Made by a program: the position numbers and the translations under genes
The notes under the pieces: model-generated
What the model was told of the DNA's origin: nothing
The model's database searches: none
The model's input: only the letters and a program-made list of their open reading frames with translations
From: Amycolatopsis vastitatis
Lineage (GTDB): Bacteria > Actinomycetota > Actinomycetes > Mycobacteriales > Pseudonocardiaceae
Assembly (NCBI RefSeq): GCF_002234595.1
Contig: NZ_NMUL01000043.1
Location: forward strand, 111,139 to 175,138
Length of the DNA: 64,000 bases
Direction: 5' to 3'
Part shown: positions 41,529 to 50,076 of the stretch, piece after piece
How positions within the stretch are numbered: position 1 is the stretch's first letter
Layout: each line of letters begins with the position of its first letter

Positions 41529-42397
41529 GGTCAGTTCAGAATGAGTCGGCGTGTCGTCTTGTCTGACATACGGGGCTTTCCAGAATGTTGGTGTGTGTGA
41601 GGAGGTTCTGACCGACCAGCTGTGGGAGCGGCTGGAGCCGCTCCTTCCGGTGCACCCGCGGCGGTTCCGTCATCCGGGCCGCAAGCGTGCCGATGGCTGT
41701 GCCGCGTTGGAGGGCATCCTGTACGTGATACGCACCGGCATCGGCTGGAACCGCCTGCCGACGGCGCTGTTCGGCGCCTCCGGGGCCACCTGCTGGCGGC
41801 GGTTGACCGAGTGGCAGGAGGCCGGTGTCTGGCAGCAGCTGCACGAACGCCTGCTCGCCGAACTGCGGGCCGCCGGGCTGCTGGACCTCTCAGCCGCGCT
41901 GGTCGACTCCACCCACCTGCGTGCCCTCAAAGGGGGGACCACACCGGCCCGAGCCCGGTCGACCGGCGCAAGCTTGGCTCGAAGCACCATCTGATCACCG
42001 ACGCCCGGGGCACCCCGCTGCCGGTCACGCTGACCGGCGGCCACCGCAATGACGTCACTCAGCTGGTTCCGTTGATCGATGCCATCCCGCCGATCCGGGG
42101 CGTGGTCGGCAAGCCCCGGCGCCGGCCGCGCCGGCTCTACGCCGACCGCGGCTACGACCACGACAAGTACCGCCGCCTGGTCCGAGACCGCGGCATCACA
42201 CCCGTCATCACCCGCCGCGGCACCGAGCACGGCTCCGGACTGGGCACCATCCGCTGGCCGGTCGAACGCACCTTCGCCTGGCTCAAAAACTTCCGCCGCC
42301 TACGCATCCGAACCGAACGACGAGCCGACGTGCATCAAGCCATCCTCAACCTGGCCTGCTCCATGATCTGCCTCCGCAAACTCATTCTGAACTGACC
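41529..42397 (+). mobile_element. IS5-family insertion sequence
   Basis: A complete element of about 870 bases with perfect 17-bp terminal inverted repeats: GGTCAGTTCAGAATGAG at 41529-41545 and its complement at 42381-42397. It carries one transposase split over two frames and is flanked by CTAAG on both sides. It looks intact and probably recent, sitting between the small lipoprotein and a decayed gene unit. Confidence 0.93.
41551..42395 (+). CDS. IS5-family DDE transposase, expressed by -1 frameshift
   Basis: The first frame (41551-41994) has the N-terminal DUF4096-like domain (DQLWERLEPLLPVHPRRF) and the first catalytic Asp in LVDSTHLRALKGG. The second frame continues from GDHTGPSPVDRRKLGSKHHL and has the second Asp in YADRGYDHDKY and the Glu in VERTFAWLKNF, ending at 42395. 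The switch falls on the run AAAGGGGGG near 41930-41938 and needs a -1 shift, the programmed-frameshift arrangement of many IS5/IS427 elements. The fused product is about 281 aa. GTG at 41551 is the likely start. Confidence 0.9.
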
Positions 42398-42859
42398 TCT
42401 AAGAGCTCGCCGCCTGCTTCGTTCCCCAGAGACTGCCATGTTGGTCACTGCGATGGCGTGAAGATCACTCTGGTCACTCGTTCTCGTAGCGGCCGGCCGG
42501 GACAGAGCCAGGAGAGCACGTGCGCCAGTGAAGTAAGAGAAATTCTCTCGAAGGTTACGCAGCGTTGTCTGTTCCTCGAAACGGCCGGCGCCTTCGGGGT
42601 CATGCACATGCAGCAAAGCACTGGGCTTACCGAACTGTCTCCCCTTGCACATGCGCCACGAGCACCCCACCAACACCTGGCCCGGAAGCCGAGCTCAGCG
42701 GTTGCCATCACTGCCGAATAGAGTTTGGTCCGTGGTACCGGGCTGCGTGACGTCGGCTGACTCTCCGGTCAGGAACTCGTCCGGCCCGAGCGGACGGCAC
42801 TCGATCGTGCCGCGACTCCGGCGAGCCGGAGCACCGAAGCCGCCTAACCCTGAGCGGGT
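42398..42859. other. Region without a supported gene between the IS and the decayed unit
   Basis: A 462-base stretch. An open frame at 42458-42721 on the plus strand (87 codons) has no recognisable domain, a weak start context and GC content at third positions unlike real genes here. I call nothing in it. The right flank of the IS (CTAAG) is at 42399-42403. Confidence 0.5.
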
Positions 42860-43278
42860 TCAGCCCTCGAACGAACCCCAGTCCGCGAGCTGGAGGGCGT
42901 CCTGCCAATCCGCCTCGACGACCGTGCCGTCCAAGAACACACCCACTTCGCGGCTAGTGACGTCATCCAGTAAGACGCGCACGTCCTCGTCCAGACCCTC
43001 TACGTCTCCCTGCTCTGCGGCCCTTAGCCGATCAGCAAGCAGGCGCGGCAACCGCACCCGAAGGCCGACGTTCTCGAACCTCGCCGAACTGAACACATCA
43101 TCGGGCTCCTGCTCACGAGTTCGACAGCCCTCAGGAACGGAAGATAATAAGCTAGAACGAAACGATCACGAGTCACGGGAAATTCAACTGACTCGTCGCC
43201 GTCCTTCTCCGGATCGAAGGCATCAAGCCTCATCGATCCGTCACGTCGAGGAAATGACGCGACACAACCAACCGCCAC
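42860..43278 (-). pseudogene. Frameshifted hypothetical gene, second of a decayed pair
   Basis: Two frames join into one plausible protein of about 138 aa. The first begins at GTG 43278 (FPVTRDRFVLAYYLPFLRAV) and runs to about 43110. The continuation is in another frame (EQEPDDVFSSARFENVGLRV, then LPRLLADRLRAAEQG) to the stop at 42860. A single-base shift between them is needed. GTG at 43278 follows the stop of the upstream decayed gene directly, so the two were translationally coupled. The family is not recognised. Confidence 0.65.
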
Positions 43279-43831
43279 TCAAGGACGCTTACCCTCAATA
43301 AGTGACACCGACCGTTTCTGCTGCTCAAGCTTCTGTCGCAGCTCGTAAGACGCCGCACCCGAACGCCCCTTTGCTTCTGCGACGACCCAGCCATCCGGAG
43401 CAGAGCCGAACAGACTGAACGTTGTCGCGTCCCGCCGCACCAGAGATTAAACTGGCTCGCGTATCGATCGACATGCAGAAGATGACTTACGGAGAGCTGA
43501 GCTCGACAGAAGATCGCAGTCATGGCTTGGCCCAGCACGTACGAAACAGCTACTTTTCCGAGCGATCCAGTTCCAGTGCCAAATCAGAACGAACCAGTTT
43601 CTCACGATCGGTGCGCCGAATGCAGGCCGGGATGAGCGAAGTTCGGTGCAGCCACTCGTACACCGACGCAGCGCCATGAGCCGCGCGGTCACCCGGCGCT
43701 CGGCCGGTCGCGAACAACGCGTGCGCGAGATCGTCCGTCGTAAATCCCAACTCACCAGGCGATGAAACAATATTCGCTGGAAAGGCAAAGGCACTATAGG
43801 GGACGACGAAGTCAGGCGGGATAGGGCGCAC
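43279..43831 (-). pseudogene. Multiply frameshifted gene encoding an AEAKGRS-type protein
   Basis: Three frames read as one protein of about 184 aa. From GTG 43831: PPDFVVPYSAFAF, TDDLAHALFATGRAPGDRAA and LALELDRS. Then a shift near 43558 into KVAVSYVLGQAMTAIFCRA and LLHVDRYASQFNL. Then a shift near 43440 into FSLFGSAPDGWVVAEAKGRS and KLEQQKRSVSLIEGKRP, ending at TGA 43279-43281. Each segment is protein-like and the order is continuous. I recall actinobacterial hypothetical proteins with a similar GWVVAEAKGR core, but no function is known. Confidence 0.7.
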
Positions 43832-43974
43832 GACAACTTACTCCGCTTGTCGATGCCCGGCATTGACGATGCCCACCGTATCGCAGAGACATCTGCAACG
43901 TACGAGCCTCGCTCAACGTTCGGCAGCGAGCCCATTACAGGCTTCGGCAGCCTCCAGTGAGCCGGGGTCTGTGG

Positions 43975-44241
43975 TCAACGGTCGAGCCAGGGAGCCAGCA
44001 GCTTCTCCAGATCCGCGTCCGACAACGCCCGCGGGCCACCGTGGAACTCGTGCCATCGGGCCGCGTCGCATGCAGCCGCGTACTCCACCTCGAACGCCCG
44101 CATCAGGACGTACATGAACGTCACCGAGCTGAACCGCTCACCCAGCAACGTCCGGGCTTCTCGAGCAACGTCCGTCGCGCCCGTGAAGTCCGCCAGCCTC
44201 AACGATTCCGCAGCCGGGTCCAGCAGGCTGGGGGCATACAT
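43975..44241 (-). CDS. Small conserved-type protein downstream of rlmN
   Basis: An 88-aa acidic helical protein (MYAPSLLDPAAESLRLADFT, then FEVEYAAACDAARWHEFHGG). The start is ATG 44241 or GTG 44244; GGAGAG lies just upstream. It is the second gene of a unit with rlmN, 32 bases after the rlmN stop. It has no recognisable domain. Its last 62 codons are the 187-bp repeat found also at 36487-36673, so this gene's 3' end is the recombination or attachment point of the island. Confidence 0.78.
   Translation of the reverse strand: MYAPSLLDPAAESLRLADFTGATDVAREARTLLGERFSSVTFMYVLMRAFEVEYAAACDAARWHEFHGGPRALSDADLEKLLAPWLDR
43979..44165. repeat. 187-bp direct repeat, right copy
   Basis: Perfect match to 36487-36673. 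Here it is part of an intact gene, so this side probably represents the functional (restored or original) locus. Bases just outside differ on both sides of the two copies. Confidence 0.95.
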
Positions 44242-44273
44242 CACGACAAACTCTCCATCACTGAAAGGGAAAC

Positions 44274-45380
44274 TCAGCCTTCGGCGGCGAGCTGGCCACA
44301 AGCGGCGGCGATCTCCTGGCCGCGCGTGTCGCGCACCGTGCACGCTACTCCGCCCGCGTTCACCAGCCGCACGAACTCCCGCTCCACCGGCTTCGGGCTC
44401 GCGTCCCACTTGCTGCCCGGCGTCGGATTCAACGGGATGACGTTGACGTGGACAAGCTGACCCAAGTGCTTCCGCAGCCGCTTCGCCAGCAGCTCAGCCC
44501 GCCACGGCTGGTCGTTGATGTCCCGAATCAACGCGTACTCGATCGAGACGCGCCGCCCGGAGGTATCTGCGTAGTACCGCGCAGCCGACAGCACCTCATC
44601 GATCGACCACCGGTTGTTCACCGGCACCAGCGTGTCCCGCAGCTCGTCGTCCGGCGTGTGCAGCGACACCGCCAGCCGCACCTGCATCTTCTCGTCCGCC
44701 AGCTTGCGAATCGCCGGAGCCAGACCCACCGTCGACACCGTCACCGACCGCTGCCCGATCCCCAGACCGCCCGGCGCGGGATCGGTGATCCGACGCACCG
44801 CCGCCACCACGCGCTTGTAGTTCGCCAGCGGCTCGCCCATGCCCATGAAGACGATGTTCGACAGCCGCCCGGGGCCGCCGGGCATCGTGCCGTCGCGCAT
44901 GACCGCCGCCGCCGAACGGACCTGGTCCACGATCTCCGCCGTCGATAGGTTTCGATCGAGGCCGCCCTGGCCCGTCGCGCAGAACGGGCACGCCATGCCG
45001 CAGCCCGCCTGGCTCGAGATGCACAGCGTCGCGCGGTCCGGGTAGCGCATCAGGACGCTCTCCAGCAGCGTGCCGTCGTGGGCCCGCCACAGCGTCTTGC
45101 GCGTCGCGCCCTTGTCGGCCTCCAGCGCGCGGACCTCGGTCAGCAGCGTCGGCATCAACGACTCGACGAGCCGAGAGCGCGACGCCGCCGGGATGTCCGT
45201 CATCTCCGCCGGGTCCACCGTCAGGCGCGAGAAGTAGTGGTTCGACAGCTGCTTCGCGCGGAACGGCTTCTCCCCCAGCTCGGCCACCGCGGCGGCGCGC
45301 TCGGCCACCGAGAGGTCGGCGAGGTGGCGCGGCGGCAGGCCGCGCTTGGGGGCGTCGAAGACGAGCGGAAGGGCAGTCAT
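44274..45380 (-). CDS. rlmN: Dual-specificity 23S rRNA A2503 / tRNA A37 C2-methyltransferase
   Basis: A 368-aa radical-SAM methyltransferase that methylates C2 of A2503 in 23S rRNA (and A37 of some tRNAs). The CxxxCxxC cluster is Cys127, Cys131 and Cys134 (CGMACPFC); the methyl-carrying cysteine is Cys347 in GGVACTVRDTRG; the SAM motif FMGMGEPL is at 178-185. The length is normal for the family. It is the intact partner of the remnant at 36791-37338 and is followed by the 88-aa gene. In related genomes it lies close to cdsA; here a 5.6-kb insert separates them. Confidence 0.96.
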   Translation of the reverse strand: MTALPLVFDAPKRGLPPRHLADLSVAERAAAVAELGEKPFRAKQLSNHYFSRLTVDPAEMTDIPAASRSRLVESLMPTLLTEVRALEADKGATRKTLWRAHDGTLLESVLMRYPDRATLCISSQAGCGMACPFCATGQGGLDRNLSTAEIVDQVRSAAAVMRDGTMPGGPGRLSNIVFMGMGEPLANYKRVVAAVRRITDPAPGGLGIGQRSVTVSTVGLAPAIRKLADEKMQVRLAVSLHTPDDELRDTLVPVNNRWSIDEVLSAARYYADTSGRRVSIEYALIRDINDQPWRAELLAKRLRKHLGQLVHVNVIPLNPTPGSKWDASPKPVEREFVRLVNAGGVACTVRDTRGQEIAAACGQLAAEG

Positions 45381-45541
45381 AACCGGACCAGTGTCCCATG
45401 CGCCTCCCTACGGCGCCCGAACCGCCCTCGCCGGGTGTACCTCAGGTCACGCAGCCCCGGAGCGGGGCCCGGGTTCACCCGGAGGGATGATCCACGGTGA
45501 AACCGGACGGGACGTCCGAGGTCCGAGGAAAGAGGTGAGCC

Positions 45542-46117
45542 GTGTCCTTCCGGCACAGCGTCCTGGCCATCGCCGTGGCCCTGAGTGCCGCCGCCTGCAC
45601 GTCGCCTGCGGGACCAGCGCAGCCGGCGAAGCCCGACGGCCCGCAGATCGTCGTCGGGACCATGCGCGTGAACCTGCCGGCCGGCGCGACCTACACGCAG
45701 CACAGCCAGGACGGCCTGATGGACGGCTGCGTCGCCGAAGGAACCGTCGTCTGCGAAGCGCGGTTCCTGGACCTGCGGACTTCGGACCCCGACGCACCCA
45801 TCAACCTCCCGAGCACGAAGCGGCCCTTCGGCTGGTACACCGGCACCGACGCGCCGACGTGCATCACCGCCGCTTCGCCGCCCGGCAAGGCCGCCGTCGC
45901 CACCGGCAGCACCCTCGTGGAGTCCGGATTCGCGCCGATCGGGCCCAAGAAGGCCGAGTACAGCCGCTGGAAGGTCACCTGCGAGAACACCGCGCAGAAC
46001 AACCAGGTCCGGATGTGGTGGCTGCCGACGAGCAAGATCCTCGTCCTCGAGTACGGCTCCTTCCCCGGCTGGGACGCCAAGATGGACACGCTGCTCGCCG
46101 GCGCGACCTTCGGCTAG
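45542..46117 (+). CDS. Secreted lipoprotein, unrecognised
   Basis: A 191-aa lipoprotein with lipobox SAAAC near residue 19, then a compact domain with four cysteines (GCVAEG, VCEAR, TCITA, TCENT). I do not recognise the fold. GTG at 45542 follows GAGGTGA. It is divergent from rlmN with a 161-base gap, and its end overlaps the stop of the convergent AceE-like gene by 4 bases. Confidence 0.8.
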   Translation: MSFRHSVLAIAVALSAAACTSPAGPAQPAKPDGPQIVVGTMRVNLPAGATYTQHSQDGLMDGCVAEGTVVCEARFLDLRTSDPDAPINLPSTKRPFGWYTGTDAPTCITAASPPGKAAVATGSTLVESGFAPIGPKKAEYSRWKVTCENTAQNNQVRMWWLPTSKILVLEYGSFPGWDAKMDTLLAGATFG

Positions 46118-48408
46118 GCCACGACGTCGAGGGCGGCCCGGATGATCGCGTCGGTGTCGATGCCGTGGTAGCGGTAGACGTCCTCGAGCGAGCCCGACTG
46201 GCCGAAGCGCGTGACGCCCAGCGCGACCGACGGGACCCGGTTGATCCCCGCGAGGAACGCCAGTGTGTGCGGGTGGCCGTCGAGCACCGTGACCAGCGGC
46301 CGGGCCCGCGCCGCCGGGAAGACCTGGTCGAGGATCCACGCCTTGGCGCTCCCCCGGCCCGTTCGCGCCTGCACGGCGTCGAACAGCAGGCCCGGGCTGG
46401 TCACGCAGACGACGTCGGCCTCGACGCCGACCTGCGCCAGGCGCTCGGCCGCCGCCAGGGTGTCCGGCACCAGCGCGCCCATCGCCGCCAGCGTCACCGC
46501 CGGTTCCGCCGCGCGCCGCAGCAGGTACGCGCCCGCCACGACCTGGCGGCGACGGCGTTCGCGCGCGGCCGGGTCCGCGGGCACCGCCGCGAGGGTCTGG
46601 TCGACCGGGCGGGTCGAGAGCCGGAAGTACGACGAGGTCCCGCCCGGCTTGCCGAGCCGGCCGAGCGCGGCCAGCAGCGTCCACTCGGTGTCGATCGCGA
46701 ACGCCGGTTCGTAGCTGACGCAGCCGGGCTGCTCGATGCCGATCGACGGCGTGGTGATCGACTGGTGCGCGCCGCCTTCCGGGGCGAGCGTGACGCCGGA
46801 CGGCGTGCCGATCAGGATCGACTGGCCGCCCGCGTAGATGCCGAACGACCACGGCTCCAGGGCGCGTTCGACGAACGGGTCGTACATCACGCCGATCGGC
46901 AGCAGCGGCTCGCCCCACCGGCTCCAGGTCGCGCCGAGCTCGCCCAGCAGGCCGACCAGGTTCGTCTCGGCGATGCCCAGCTCGACGTGCTGGCCGGTCG
47001 GCTTCTCCCGCCAGTGCATGATCGTCTCGGGGTCGTCCTCGAACCAGTCCCGGCGCTCGGTCGCCGACCAGACGCCCACTTTGTTGACCCAGCCGCCGAG
47101 GTTGGTCGTCGAGCTGACGTCGGGACTGACCGTCACAACACGCTTCGCCGCTTCGGGTGCTTCGCGCGTCAGGTCGAGCAGGACGCGTCCCAGCGCCGCT
47201 TGCGTCGTCGCGGTTCCTGACGGCGTACGCCCGATGTCGACGGGCAGGTCCACCGAAGGCACCGAAGGAACGTCCGGACGGCGAAGGCGCGAAGCAGCGT
47301 CAGCGCACAACTCGGCTTCGCGCGTGCCGGGCGCGAAGCGCTGCCACGGCGAAGCGAGGTCCGTCCCCAACGACACAGCCAGCTCTTCCATCTGCGCGAC
47401 GGTCAGCAGCGAAGAGTGGTTTTGCGGGTGCCCCTGCGTCGGCAGGCCCTTGCCCTTGACGGTGTAGCAGAAGATGACCGTCGGCCGGTCGTCCGAAATG
47501 GACGCGAAGACCTCGTCGAGCGAGCCGAGGTCGTGGCCGCCGAGGTTCCGGATGGCGGCCAGCAGCGTCTCGTCGTCCAGCGACGCGACGAGCCCGGCGA
47601 GCGCGGCGTCGCCCGCGGGCAGCCGGTCGCGCACCTGGGCGGCGTCGCAGCGCAGCAGCCGCTGGTACTCGGGGTTCGGCATCGCGTCGATGCGGGCGCG
47701 CAGCTCGGCGCCGCCGGGCCGGGTGAACAGCTCTTCCAGGAGCCGTCCGTACTTCAGCGTCAGCACCTGCCAGCCCGCGGCGCCGAACATGCCCTGCAGC
47801 CGCCCGGCGGCGATGTTCGGCACGACGCGGTCGAGCGACTGGCGGTTGAGGTCGACGATCCAGACGATCTCGCCGAGGTCCGCGACGGCCGGGTCGAGGA
47901 TGGCCTCCCAGATCGCGCCCTCGTCCAGCTCGGCGTCGCCGACCAGCGAGTACTGCCGCCCGGTGCCCGCGGAAGAACCGCGGGTCGTCAGGTAGCGGCG
48001 GGCCAGCGCGCCCCAGATCGGCGCGGTCGCGCCGATGCCGACCGAGCCGGTCGAGTAGTCCACCGGGTCGGGGTCCTTGGCCCGGCTCGGGTAGCTCTGC
48101 AGGCCGCCGAACTCGCGCAGCGTCGGCAGGTAGGCCTCGTCCAGCTCGCCGAGCAGGTAGTTGATCGCGTGGAGCACGGGCGACGCGTGCGGCTTGACCG
48201 AGACGCGGTCCTCGGGCCGCAGGTGCCGGAACCACAGTGACGTCATGATCGAGACCAGCGACGCGCACGACGCCTGGTGCCCGCCGACCTTGAGCCCGGA
48301 CGGGTTGGGCCGGACCCGGTTGGCCTCGTGCACGATCGCGGTGGCGAGCCACAGCACCCGCTGCTCGATCGCGGTGAGCGCCGGGGCGGTCACGGGGGCA
48401 TGGGTCAT
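46114..48408 (-). CDS. AceE-like pyruvate dehydrogenase E1 / transketolase-family protein
   Basis: A 764-aa thiamin-diphosphate enzyme. The ThDP/Mg motif is GDAELDEG (157-164) with Asn188 in VDLNRQSLD, and the pyrimidine domain has VELGIAETN. The architecture follows homodimeric PDH E1 (AceE) more than transketolase, but it is about 120 residues shorter than AceE and no E2/E3 genes adjoin it, so it may decarboxylate a 2-oxo acid without forming a classical complex. ATG at 48408 opens a typical N-terminus. It is divergent from the padR gene. Confidence 0.85.
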   Translation of the reverse strand: MTHAPVTAPALTAIEQRVLWLATAIVHEANRVRPNPSGLKVGGHQASCASLVSIMTSLWFRHLRPEDRVSVKPHASPVLHAINYLLGELDEAYLPTLREFGGLQSYPSRAKDPDPVDYSTGSVGIGATAPIWGALARRYLTTRGSSAGTGRQYSLVGDAELDEGAIWEAILDPAVADLGEIVWIVDLNRQSLDRVVPNIAAGRLQGMFGAAGWQVLTLKYGRLLEELFTRPGGAELRARIDAMPNPEYQRLLRCDAAQVRDRLPAGDAALAGLVASLDDETLLAAIRNLGGHDLGSLDEVFASISDDRPTVIFCYTVKGKGLPTQGHPQNHSSLLTVAQMEELAVSLGTDLASPWQRFAPGTREAELCADAASRLRRPDVPSVPSVDLPVDIGRTPSGTATTQAALGRVLLDLTREAPEAAKRVVTVSPDVSSTTNLGGWVNKVGVWSATERRDWFEDDPETIMHWREKPTGQHVELGIAETNLVGLLGELGATWSRWGEPLLPIGVMYDPFVERALEPWSFGIYAGGQSILIGTPSGVTLAPEGGAHQSITTPSIGIEQPGCVSYEPAFAIDTEWTLLAALGRLGKPGGTSSYFRLSTRPVDQTLAAVPADPAARERRRRQVVAGAYLLRRAAEPAVTLAAMGALVPDTLAAAERLAQVGVEADVVCVTSPGLLFDAVQARTGRGSAKAWILDQVFPAARARPLVTVLDGHPHTLAFLAGINRVPSVALGVTRFGQSGSLEDVYRYHGIDTDAIIRAALDVVA

Positions 48409-48515
48409 CGTCGACACCTTTCGTGCAGGAAGCGCCCACCAGGACAGCACTGGTGAACGCATCGCACAACCGATGCCGTCGCCAGTGCGCAGAATGCTCA
48501 GCGAATCCGGAGGAC

Positions 48516-48635
48516 TCAGGTCTCCGGTTGCGCAGAATGCACGCGCTCCAGCAGGGGTGCCAGGCGGTACGGGACCAGCTCGCGCATGACGTCGATGGTT
48601 TCCGGCACGCAGATCTTCCACGTGACCGGAGTCAC
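48516..48635 (-). CDS. Possible 39-aa small protein
   Basis: From GTG 48635 the frame reads VTPVTWKICVPETIDVMREL then VPYRLAPLLERVHSAQPET to a TGA. Third positions are mostly G/C as in true genes, and the sequence looks protein-like, but there is no ribosome-binding site. It may be a small acid-helical protein or the tail of a lost gene. It lies between the padR palindrome and the AceE-like start. Confidence 0.4.
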   Translation of the reverse strand: MTPVTWKICVPETIDVMRELVPYRLAPLLERVHSAQPET

Positions 48636-48663
48636 CGAAGAGTGGTTGCGATCCGACTGTTCC

Positions 48664-48673
48664 CGATATATCG
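48664..48673. promoter_or_regulatory. Likely PadR operator
   Basis: CGATATATCG is a perfect 10-bp palindrome of the AT-rich-core type used by PadR regulators, 36 bases upstream of the padR start. Autoregulation is inferred from position. Confidence 0.5.
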
Positions 48674-48709
48674 TGAACGTGTCGCAACAGTTCGAGAAAG
48701 GACAACGAC

Positions 48710-49330
48710 ATGCGTAGGCAACGACACCCCTTCGCCCACGAACGTGGGCGCGCACCCTTCGGGCCCTTCGGTGGTTTCGGCGAGTTCCCCCCAGGCTTCG
48801 GCCCCGGTGGACGCGGTCGCGGCCACGGTCCGGGCCGCCGTGGTCACGGCGGACGGCGCAGCCGCCGCGGTGACGTCCGCGCCGCGATCCTGGCGCTGCT
48901 CGCCGAGCAGCCCCGGCACGGCTACGAGATCATCCGCGAAATCGGCGAGCGCTCCGGCGGCTTCTGGCGGCCGAGCCCCGGCTCGGTGTACCCGACGCTG
49001 CAGCTGCTGGCCGACGAAGGCCTGGTGATCAGCAAGGACGAACACGGCAAGAAGCTGTTCGAGCTGACCGACGCCGGCCGCGCCGCCGCCGAGCAGCAGG
49101 ACGCCACCCCGCCGTGGGAGCAGATCGCGCAGGACGTCGACCCGGTCGAGGTCGGGCTCGCCAAGGCGGGCAAGAACCTGGCCGCCGCCGTCGTGCAGAT
49201 CATGCGCGCGGGCACCGAGAGCCAGCAGGCCCGCGCGGCCGAGGTGCTCAACGACGCCCGGCGCTCGCTCTACGGCATCCTCGGCGAGGACGAGGACGAG
49301 TCCTCCACCTCCGAAGAAGCGGCCGAGTGA
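48710..49330 (+). CDS. PadR-family transcriptional regulator
   Basis: A 206-aa regulator. The first 50 residues are a Gly/Pro/Arg-rich low-complexity extension (FGPGGRGRGHGPGRRGHGGR). The winged helix is AAILALLAEQPRHGYEIIRE and SPGSVYPTLQLLADEGLV, followed by a helical dimerisation domain and an acidic tail. GAAAGG precedes the ATG. It may control the divergent AceE-like gene and itself via CGATATATCG. Its 3' end overlaps the convergent methyltransferase gene by 61 bases. Confidence 0.93.
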   Translation: MRRQRHPFAHERGRAPFGPFGGFGEFPPGFGPGGRGRGHGPGRRGHGGRRSRRGDVRAAILALLAEQPRHGYEIIREIGERSGGFWRPSPGSVYPTLQLLADEGLVISKDEHGKKLFELTDAGRAAAEQQDATPPWEQIAQDVDPVEVGLAKAGKNLAAAVVQIMRAGTESQQARAAEVLNDARRSLYGILGEDEDESSTSEEAAE

Positions 49331-50076
49331 CCTGGCAGGACGAGGCCGGTGGGCTTGACCCGCGTGTGGACGCGGTAGCCCACCGGCAGCGTCAGGTCGG
49401 TCTCGCGATTCCCGTTACGCTGCAAGGACTCCGCGATCGCCTGTTCGGCGACCGGCTTGCTGAACTCGATCTTCAGCACCGCTTCGAGGTCCGCGGCGGT
49501 CGCGAAACGCCACTCGGTGGCGACGCGGCGGCAACCGAACCCGGCGCGGGCGAAGAACCGTTCCACCGCCCCGGGGTCGTAGTGCGGTAGGTCGGCGCGC
49601 ATCCAGCGGCCGTAGGGCTCACTGGTCACGTCGAGGTCGACGATCAGGATCGCGCCGCCCGGCCGCAGCACCCGCTCGGCCTCCGCCAGCCCCGGCTCGC
49701 ACCCGGGCCCGAAGAAGTACGCCGTGCGCGCGTGCACGACGTCGACGCTCGCGCTGCGGACCGGCAGCCGCTGGGCCCGGCCGTGCCGGATGTCCACGTT
49801 CGACAGGTCTTTCACGCGCTCCAGCGCACTGCGCACCAGGGGCTGGTGCGGTTCCACGCCGAGCACCGAACGCGCGTCACGCGCGAAGACGGGCAGGTGG
49901 AACCCGTCGCCGCAGCCGACGTCCAGGACGTCCCGGCCGGCCCAGTCGTACTCCTCGCGCAGGACGCGCCAGATCTCGCCGCCGCTGTCCTGCGCCCGGT
50001 TCTCCAGTTCGTAGTCGGCCTGGTAGTACCAGATGTTCGGACTCGGCACGACCTCCGTGCGCCGCGACCACCGCAC
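49270..50076 (-). CDS. Class I SAM-dependent methyltransferase
   Basis: A 268-aa methyltransferase of the Methyltransf_11 type. Motif I is VLDVGCGDGFHLP, the acidic end of strand 2 is VLGVEPHQP, and motif IV is SVDVVHARTAYFFG with RVLRPGGAILIVD after it. The substrate is unknown. GTG at 50076 is chosen for its AAGGAG; an in-frame ATG at 50100 is possible. The C-terminal Ser/Glu-rich tail overlaps the padR 3' end, so expression of the two genes may interfere. Confidence 0.88.
   Translation of the reverse strand: MRWSRRTEVVPSPNIWYYQADYELENRAQDSGGEIWRVLREEYDWAGRDVLDVGCGDGFHLPVFARDARSVLGVEPHQPLVRSALERVKDLSNVDIRHGRAQRLPVRSASVDVVHARTAYFFGPGCEPGLAEAERVLRPGGAILIVDLDVTSEPYGRWMRADLPHYDPGAVERFFARAGFGCRRVATEWRFATAADLEAVLKIEFSKPVAEQAIAESLQRNGNRETDLTLPVGYRVHTRVKPTGLVLPGHSAASSEVEDSSSSSPRMP

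Larger units (their letters stand above)
48409..48709. other. Divergent control region with a possible small gene
   Basis: 301 bases between the AceE-like and padR starts. It holds a possible 39-codon gene at 48516-48635 and a palindrome at 48664-48673, listed separately. Nothing else is evident. Confidence 0.5.

Noticed and set aside
42458..42721. Possible 87-aa gene right of the IS element
   Set aside because: Weak start, no domain and third-position GC unlike true genes here; it could not be supported.
43447..43935. A 162-codon minus-strand frame in the decayed island region
   Set aside because: It is Ser/Arg-rich without hydrophobic core pattern; the frames reconstructed at 43279-43831 are far more protein-like.
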